A program made the position numbers and the translations under genes. From NCBI GenBank assembly GCA_025937665.1, contig JAICQW010000040.1, forward strand, positions 1 to 11,939: a DNA stretch of 11,939 nt, in the 5' to 3' direction. A model generated the notes under the pieces. It saw only the letters and a program-made list of their open reading frames with translations. It was not told the origin of the DNA and did not search any database. This document shows, one piece after another, positions 8,067 to 11,939 of this stretch (positions are counted from its first letter, which is position 1; every line of letters starts with the position of its first letter). Origin of the DNA: Nitrososphaeraceae archaeon (lineage in GTDB: Archaea; Thermoproteota; Nitrososphaeria; Nitrososphaerales; Nitrososphaeraceae).

Positions 8067-8087
8067 TTGAGCCTGCGACTCTTCGGT

Positions 8088-8144
8088 CGCTGCAAATGTT
8101 AGCCTGATAGGCTGTTTCACGAGGTTAGCAATTTCTGCCGACTA
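8088..8144 (-). other. tRNA-Tyr intron 1, canonical position 37/38 (57 bases)
   Basis: The intron separates G37 (8145) from A38 (8087). A bulge-helix-bulge can be drawn: exon bases CTGT (32-35) pair with GCAG at 8093-8090 (C-G, U-A, G-C and one U-G), leaving the 3-base bulges AG|T on the 5' side and CG|A on the 3' side, with the exon anticodon stem as outer helix. This is the substrate form for the archaeal splicing endonuclease. Inside the intron AGCCT/AGGCT (8113-8109 and 8105-8101) can form a small hairpin, and GCTAAC occurs twice. No open frame or box C/D guide is evident. Confidence 0.88.
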
Positions 8145-8205
8145 CTACAGCCGAAAGCTCTACCAGGCTGAGCTACCGCGGGACATTTTTGGTAATGAAT
8201 TCTGG

Positions 8206-8215
8206 TTATATAAAA
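8206..8215 (-). promoter_or_regulatory. TATA box of the tRNA-Tyr gene
   Basis: The minus strand reads TTTTATATAA about 24-33 bases upstream of the first tRNA base at 8182, the spacing expected for an archaeal promoter whose transcript begins at or just before the mature 5' end. It is the strongest TATA match in the intergenic region. Confidence 0.65.
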
Positions 8216-8310
8216 TGATTGAAATTTGGGCCACTGACCTCGCACTGATGAACGTAAGGATAATTTTCAGCGTATACTGCAAATTTATCTCATTACAGAT
8301 TCAAAATAAT

Positions 8311-8319
8311 TAATTATAC
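8311..8319 (+). promoter_or_regulatory. Probable TATA box of srp19
   Basis: TAATTATAC lies about 21-29 bases upstream of the srp19 ATG at 8340, within a run of A and T from 8301 on. At that spacing transcription would start on or next to the ATG, so the message is probably leaderless. No Shine-Dalgarno sequence is present before the ATG, which agrees with this. Confidence 0.45.
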
Positions 8320-8339
8320 GAAAAAACATAATATCGATA

Positions 8340-8642
8340 ATGAAGGATTACGATCATCAGATAGTGTGGTTAGACTACTTTAACAAGAACTTGTCAAGAA
8401 AGAAAGGACGTAAAGTAAGTAAAAATATTTCGGTTTATGATCCTACAATGCAAGAGCTAATTGGTGCATCAGAAACTTTAGAATTAGATTTTTCGGAAGA
8501 AGACACTAATAATCAAGCGAGATATCCAAGAAGGGCCTTTGTGAAGTCAGGGTATATCATGATCTCAAAAAAGGAGAAAAAAACAATCGTTGTTAATCAA
8601 ATTGCAAAAAAGATGTTTGAGGCAAGACAACAAAAGCATTAA
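8340..8642 (+). CDS. srp19: Signal recognition particle SRP19 protein
   Basis: SRP19 binds the 7S RNA of the signal recognition particle and prepares it for SRP54 binding during delivery of membrane and secreted proteins. The 100-residue sequence shows the family's features in order: an early strand IVWLDYF (8-14), the basic SRKKGRKVSKNISV (19-32) that contacts RNA, the helix PTMQELIGASETL (35-47), the RYPRRAF segment (61-67, equivalent to the KxYPR of other archaea), a strand GYIMISKK and a basic C-terminal helix VVNQIAKKM. The length is typical of archaeal SRP19. It stands alone on the plus strand, 157 bases from the oppositely oriented tRNA gene and 131 bases before gar1. The identification rests on motif recognition in a short, fairly divergent protein, but the pattern is clear. 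Confidence 0.85.
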   Translation: MKDYDHQIVWLDYFNKNLSRKKGRKVSKNISVYDPTMQELIGASETLELDFSEEDTNNQARYPRRAFVKSGYIMISKKEKKTIVVNQIAKKMFEARQQKH

Positions 8643-8700
8643 CAAGGTTCTATGGGTCATTGCGTCCCTAAACGCTAGTCTAATTCAAATAACGATAGAT

Positions 8701-8710
8701 TTTATTTATC
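8701..8710 (+). promoter_or_regulatory. Candidate TATA box for the gar1-tfb transcript
   Basis: TTTATTTATC lies about 65-73 bases upstream of the gar1 ATG and would place a start near 8735, leaving a leader of about 40 bases that contains the ribosome binding site. CTTTTATTGA at 8721-8730 is a weaker second candidate. The call is by motif only. Confidence 0.35.
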
Positions 8711-8756
8711 TTGAAACTAACTTTTATTGACAGATTAAAATGATAATGAGTGCGTG

Positions 8757-8764
8757 AAAGGTGT
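8757..8764 (+). promoter_or_regulatory. Shine-Dalgarno of gar1
   Basis: AAAGGTGT before the ATG at 8774 resembles the archaeal GGAGGTGA consensus and has a spacing of about 9 bases. It supports the first ATG over the one two codons downstream at 8780. It contrasts with the neighbouring srp19, which has no such site. Confidence 0.55.
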
Positions 8765-8773
8765 TAATACATT

Positions 8774-9067
8774 ATGGAAATGATAGGTGAAATTATCCAC
8801 ATGGCCAAGAGTGGAAGACTTATCGTCAAAGTTGAAGAGAATACTAATCACAACTTGATTGGCCAGGTCCTAATTGATAATAATGGGTCAAGGATTGGTA
8901 AGATTATTGAATTAATTGGTTCAGTCAAATCGCCATATGCGTCGGTGATGCCAACATTAAATACAAAGTATACTGTGGGTGGAAAAGTGTACCGAGCACC
9001 TAATCTCAATCATCAATTCAGCTCGTCAAGAAAAAGAAACAGAACTAAAGGGAGAAAAATGGCATGA
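8774..9067 (+). CDS. gar1: H/ACA RNP component Gar1-like protein
   Basis: Gar1 is a core protein of archaeal H/ACA ribonucleoproteins, where it binds the pseudouridine synthase Cbf5 and helps substrate turnover on rRNA. The 97-residue protein has the small beta-barrel of the Gar1/Naf1 family. MIGEIIHMAKSGRLIVKV (3-20) forms the first strands, followed by LIGQVLIDNNGSRIGKIIELIGSVKSPYASV (28-58) with the characteristic G-x-V-x-D...G-x-I-x-x-I-x-G-x-V-x-x-P-Y pattern. A basic tail (SSRKRNRTKGRK) ends it. The length fits archaeal Gar1. A Shine-Dalgarno precedes the ATG, and the stop overlaps the tfb start as ATGA, so the two are probably translated together. The family match is strong despite the short length. 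Confidence 0.87.
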   Translation: MEMIGEIIHMAKSGRLIVKVEENTNHNLIGQVLIDNNGSRIGKIIELIGSVKSPYASVMPTLNTKYTVGGKVYRAPNLNHQFSSSRKRNRTKGRKMA

Positions 9068-10131
9068 CGTCTGTAGAATACTGTTCACAATGCCCAGAAT
9101 GCCAGTCCAAGATAATTCTTGACTATGGTAAGGGTGAATATGTGTGTCATAAGTGTGGATGTGTAGTTATGGAACAGGTCGACTACTACGGACCTGAAAG
9201 CAACTCAACTGATTTTGAAGAAAGAAATAAGAATACAAGGGCAAGTGGCGCGACAAGCTTGTCACTCCATGATTTCGGATTGAGAACTGAAATAGGAAAC
9301 AGTTCAAGAGATTATAGTGGCCGAACTATCGATTATCAAAATGTTGAACTCATGAATAGATCCCGCAAATGGCATAGCAGACTAAGAGTTAATTCTTCAA
9401 AAGAAAGAAGACTATCGAATGTTCTTTCAAAAATTAATGAAGTATGTTCTGTACTCTGTCTCCGAAAAACCATAACTGAGACTGCCTCAATGATTTATCG
9501 GAATTTTGAGAATAATAGTAAGGCTAAGGGAAAGTCTATTACATGTATTGCTTCTGCCACTATTTATTTGGCTTGTAAAAGATGTGGCGTCGTTAGATCG
9601 ATAGAAGAAATAGTCCAAGCCGCAGGTATATCAGAATTCGACAAATCAAGTGTAAAACTAGCATCCAGATATTATAGATCGATGGTAATGGAAATGAACA
9701 AAATAGATGAGTTCAAAAATAAAACAGATATCTCCTTTATCATTGACGATTCAGAACCGCAGATTTCATGTGCTGATCCTAAATCAATCAACAATGCGTC
9801 TTCTTATTCTCAGAGCTCCGCTGCTCCATCAATATTTGCAATCGATAATTATATTTCCAAACTTGCTAATATAGCAAAAATAGATACAAAAATTGAAAGA
9901 TTGGCTCTTGAAATTGCTCAGAAAACAAACAATAATTTCTTTTCAGACGGTAAAGCACCCAATGGGCTAGCTGCTGCTTATATCTATCTTGCATCAGTAC
10001 TTCTAGGAGTAAATCTTCTTCAGATAGATGTTTCCAATTTTGCTGGCGTTACTGAAGTAACAATTAGAAACAGATGTAAAGATATATTGAATAATTTCAA
10101 ACTTGTTGTAACTGCAAAACCAGCAAACTAG
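9064..10131 (+). CDS. tfb: Transcription initiation factor B (TFIIB-like), divergent
   Basis: TFB bridges TBP on promoter DNA and RNA polymerase in archaeal transcription initiation. The zinc ribbon is intact, with C10, C13, C28 and C31 in the CPEC...CHKC arrangement. The B-reader/linker region is recognisable (GPE 43-45, ERNKNTRASGATSLSLHDFGL 53-73) but lacks the usual GPEWRAF sequence, reading GPESNSTDF. The first cyclin repeat spans about 115-212 with signature GKSITCIASATIYLACK, and the second about 259-350 with GKAPNGLAAAYIYLA. Between them is a Ser/Asn-rich stretch of about 45 residues (213-258), much longer than the usual linker. The total of 355 residues exceeds the common size of about 300. 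It is likely one of several TFB paralogues in the genome, an inference from its divergence. Its ATG overlaps the gar1 stop. Confidence 0.9.
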   Translation: MTSVEYCSQCPECQSKIILDYGKGEYVCHKCGCVVMEQVDYYGPESNSTDFEERNKNTRASGATSLSLHDFGLRTEIGNSSRDYSGRTIDYQNVELMNRSRKWHSRLRVNSSKERRLSNVLSKINEVCSVLCLRKTITETASMIYRNFENNSKAKGKSITCIASATIYLACKRCGVVRSIEEIVQAAGISEFDKSSVKLASRYYRSMVMEMNKIDEFKNKTDISFIIDDSEPQISCADPKSINNASSYSQSSAAPSIFAIDNYISKLANIAKIDTKIERLALEIAQKTNNNFFSDGKAPNGLAAAYIYLASVLLGVNLLQIDVSNFAGVTEVTIRNRCKDILNNFKLVVTAKPAN

Positions 10132-10164
10132 TAACGTAAACTCACTGAATAGAACTACTGCAGA

Positions 10165-11919
10165 TTACAATTTTATATTCCTTTGTTTTCTATACATTTG
10201 AATAAGTTCAGATTCATCCGTTATATCCTGTGGATTTTTGTCACGGCGTATTTTCTTGGTAAATTTTGGAAATCGCAATGACAATCCAAAACCTTTTCTG
10301 ATAGAATCCATTCCCGCATCATACTCAGGACTCAGTGTTATCTCAGATGCAATAATTTCAATTACTATTGTGGGTGTAAACCAAGTATCCATTTCTAGTT
10401 TCGAGTAAACTCGGGTATGTTTCTTTGGAATCTTGTATTTTCCTAATTCTTCAAACAGTTCTTCTAAGACTTCATCTGTAAATCCACTTCCTACTTTACA
10501 CACGCTTTTGAAAACATTTTCATTCTTGTCAAAGATGGCAAGTAACAGGGCACCGTATTTGCCTACTCGTCTTCCTCTCCCATGAGATCCACCGATAACT
10601 ACTAGATCCAAACTATCCACTAATTCACTCCTGTATTCTCTTTTTATTTTTGTCCAAGCAAAACCTCTAGCTCCTGCCCGATATGGACTATCAGTTTGCT
10701 TAACGACTAACCCTTCACAACCAAATTCAATTGATTTCGCCATGAATTTTTCAAGTTCCTCTACACTAGTTACGATCTTTTGATGTATTAACGTCAATTT
10801 GCGAGCATCCAAATTAGTAATAATGTCTTTCAATAACTCCCTCCGTTTCGAATATGGTAGTTTTGTTTTATCTCTGCCCGATGCCCAGAGGATATCAAAA
10901 ACATTTACAGAGACAGGGTAGTTCTCCACATTTCGGGCTATATCATATTTCCTGCGTCTGTGCATTAGTTCTTGAAATGGGAGGAATTCTTCTGTATACT
11001 TGTTTATAGCAACGACTTCGGCCTCAATAATAAAATTTGTTAGCTTAATGGTTTTTGAGACTTCAGATACATCCGGATAGTAATGTGTTATGTTTTCCAG
11101 ACTTCTTGAAAATATTTCTACCCTCTTGCCTTTCCTGTGAATTTGCACTCTCTCACCATCAAGTTTGAATTCTGCTGCACCATTACCTGACACTTTATCA
11201 AGTGCTTCCTTACTATTTTGGACTCTTTCGGCCAACATTGGTCTTATGGGAATAAATAATTCAATCTTAATTTCAGAAACAGCTTTTAATCCATCAGTTG
11301 CCAATATCCTAGAAACTCTTCCTAAATCGCTAGAGACGTTGTAGGCACCTTCTAAAGGTTTTCTATTTTTTTTATCGGAAGTATATGCTAGGGCAAGGGC
11401 GTCCATTATTGTGCTATCAGCAATTCCTAGTCTAAGTGTCCCCAATGCAAATCTGATAATGTATTTACACTCTTGAGGAGATGAATCATTGAAAAGACTC
11501 CCTAACAACCTTAATTTTATTTCCTGTGATCCCTTTCCAATAGTTTTCGCTATCTTGTCAAAAATCAAGTAAATCCTTTCTATAGTAACCTTTTCAGTAA
11601 AAAGTGTGGTCTGAACCTTATTCTTCAAAATTGATTCGGCCACACTTCCCAGATCGCCTATCTCACGATACTTATGATAAACCTTATCTGTTGAAATATT
11701 TGATATTTGGGAGACAATTCGTATTATGGTTTTTTCGGCAATTCCCATTTCAATACCTTCGTAATCAGGTCTAATTTTTCCCTGAATGAGATAGATTATT
11801 TTGTCAATGAGATCCGGCGAGGTATTTTTGAAAAGAGTGACCAGATGATTTGTGAGTTCCAACCTGCTTGTGGTTTGTTCCATTTGCTCCATGATATTCA
11901 CAATGATGGAAAAATCCAA
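10165..11919 (-). CDS. lig: ATP-dependent DNA ligase
   Basis: This enzyme seals nicks in DNA with ATP and would act in lagging-strand maturation and repair. The N-terminal DNA-binding domain (about 1-220) contains the family element LRLLGSLF and FALGTLRLGIADSTIMDALA (157-176). The adenylation domain has the nucleotidyl motif KLDGER (252-257, K252 being adenylated), SRSLENIT (271-278), FDILW (341-345), EGLVVK (402-407) and WTKIKREY (422-429). The OB domain ends with RFPKF...RRDK (549-561), the motif VI region. The length of 584 residues is normal. The start is TTG at 11919: it restores the family's usual N-terminus MDFSIIVNIMEQMEQTTSRLELT, and a stop lies four codons upstream; ATG at 11892 is the alternative. 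It converges with tfb, leaving 33 bases between their stops. Confidence 0.97.
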   Translation of the reverse strand: MDFSIIVNIMEQMEQTTSRLELTNHLVTLFKNTSPDLIDKIIYLIQGKIRPDYEGIEMGIAEKTIIRIVSQISNISTDKVYHKYREIGDLGSVAESILKNKVQTTLFTEKVTIERIYLIFDKIAKTIGKGSQEIKLRLLGSLFNDSSPQECKYIIRFALGTLRLGIADSTIMDALALAYTSDKKNRKPLEGAYNVSSDLGRVSRILATDGLKAVSEIKIELFIPIRPMLAERVQNSKEALDKVSGNGAAEFKLDGERVQIHRKGKRVEIFSRSLENITHYYPDVSEVSKTIKLTNFIIEAEVVAINKYTEEFLPFQELMHRRRKYDIARNVENYPVSVNVFDILWASGRDKTKLPYSKRRELLKDIITNLDARKLTLIHQKIVTSVEELEKFMAKSIEFGCEGLVVKQTDSPYRAGARGFAWTKIKREYRSELVDSLDLVVIGGSHGRGRRVGKYGALLLAIFDKNENVFKSVCKVGSGFTDEVLEELFEELGKYKIPKKHTRVYSKLEMDTWFTPTIVIEIIASEITLSPEYDAGMDSIRKGFGLSLRFPKFTKKIRRDKNPQDITDESELIQMYRKQRNIKL

Positions 11920-11939
11920 CGTTATTTGTTACAGGGGGG

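Larger units (their letters stand above)
8021..8182 (-). tRNA. tRNA-Tyr(GUA) with two introns
   Basis: The minus strand folds into a complete tRNA once two introns are removed. The acceptor stem is CCCGCGG (8182-8176) with CCGCGGG (8028-8022), followed by discriminator A at 8021. U8 and A9 follow, then the D-stem GCTC/GAGC with loop AGCCTGGTA. The anticodon stem is TTCGG/CCGAA with loop CTGTAGA, giving anticodon GTA (8148-8146). The variable loop is GAGTC and the T-stem GCAGG/CCTGC with loop CTCAAAT. The mature length is 74 bases before CCA, which is not encoded. The C1-G72 pair is the identity element of archaeal and eukaryal tRNA-Tyr. Introns lie at 37/38 and 58/59, listed separately. The T-loop begins with C54 where nearly all tRNAs have U54. 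Confidence 0.93.

Noticed and set aside
8088..8144. Guide RNA or homing endonuclease remnant in tRNA intron 1
   Set aside because: At 57 bases the intron has no open frame and no box C/D pair; only a small AGCCT/AGGCT hairpin is seen.
8214..8270. Possible box C/D guide RNA between the tRNA and srp19 genes (CTGA at 8234 and CTGATGA at 8245)
   Set aside because: The two boxes resemble D' and C', but the outer C box is poor (ATGATTG) and no D box follows at a suitable distance. Such short motifs are expected by chance.
10132..10164. Bidirectional terminator between tfb and the ligase gene
   Set aside because: The gap is 33 bases with no strong T-run on either strand and no clear hairpin, so no terminator is claimed.

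Overview
The window reads as a piece of an AT-rich archaeal chromosome, most likely from a member of the Nitrososphaerota (Thaumarchaeota). The case rests on gene content. There is a GHMP-type shikimate kinase, a TFIIB-like transcription factor, an SRP19 protein, a Gar1-type H/ACA protein, an ATP-dependent DNA ligase of the archaeal/eukaryal type, and a tRNA gene interrupted by two bulge-helix-bulge introns. The phylum is an inference; the domain Archaea is well supported.

Region 1 (59-7164, minus strand) is a tightly packed aromatic amino acid operon. In transcription order it holds aroD, aroE, an archaeal shikimate kinase, aroA, aroC, a chorismate mutase-aminotransferase fusion, and a prephenate (or arogenate) dehydrogenase. 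Together they cover dehydroquinate to chorismate and then the branch toward tyrosine and phenylalanine. Three junctions are ATGA stop/start overlaps, two are 8-base overlaps, and only aroA-aroC has a real gap (36 bases). The enzymes that make dehydroquinate and a prephenate dehydratase are not in the window. A VIT1/CCC1-type iron/manganese transporter gene (7178-7906) lies 13 bases upstream of aroD on the same strand and may share its transcript.

Region 2 (8021-8182, minus strand) is a tRNA-Tyr(GUA) gene split by a 57-base intron at the usual 37/38 site and a 31-base intron in the T-loop (58/59). I could draw a bulge-helix-bulge with a fully paired 4-bp central helix for both. It has its own TATA box just upstream.

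Region 3 (8340-10131, plus strand) is an information-processing cluster: srp19 (apparently leaderless), then gar1 and tfb joined by an ATGA overlap. The TFB is divergent, with a degenerate linker motif and a long Ser/Asn-rich insert between its two cyclin repeats.

Region 4 (10165-11919, minus strand) is a complete ATP-dependent DNA ligase gene convergent with tfb. Four genes (aroD, aroA, the VIT-type transporter and the ligase) appear to start with TTG. I see no CRISPR array, insertion sequence, rRNA or origin, and no gene-free stretch above 300 bases. Most of the window is core metabolism and information processing; the two-intron tRNA, the mutase-aminotransferase fusion and the divergent TFB are the points most worth a second look.
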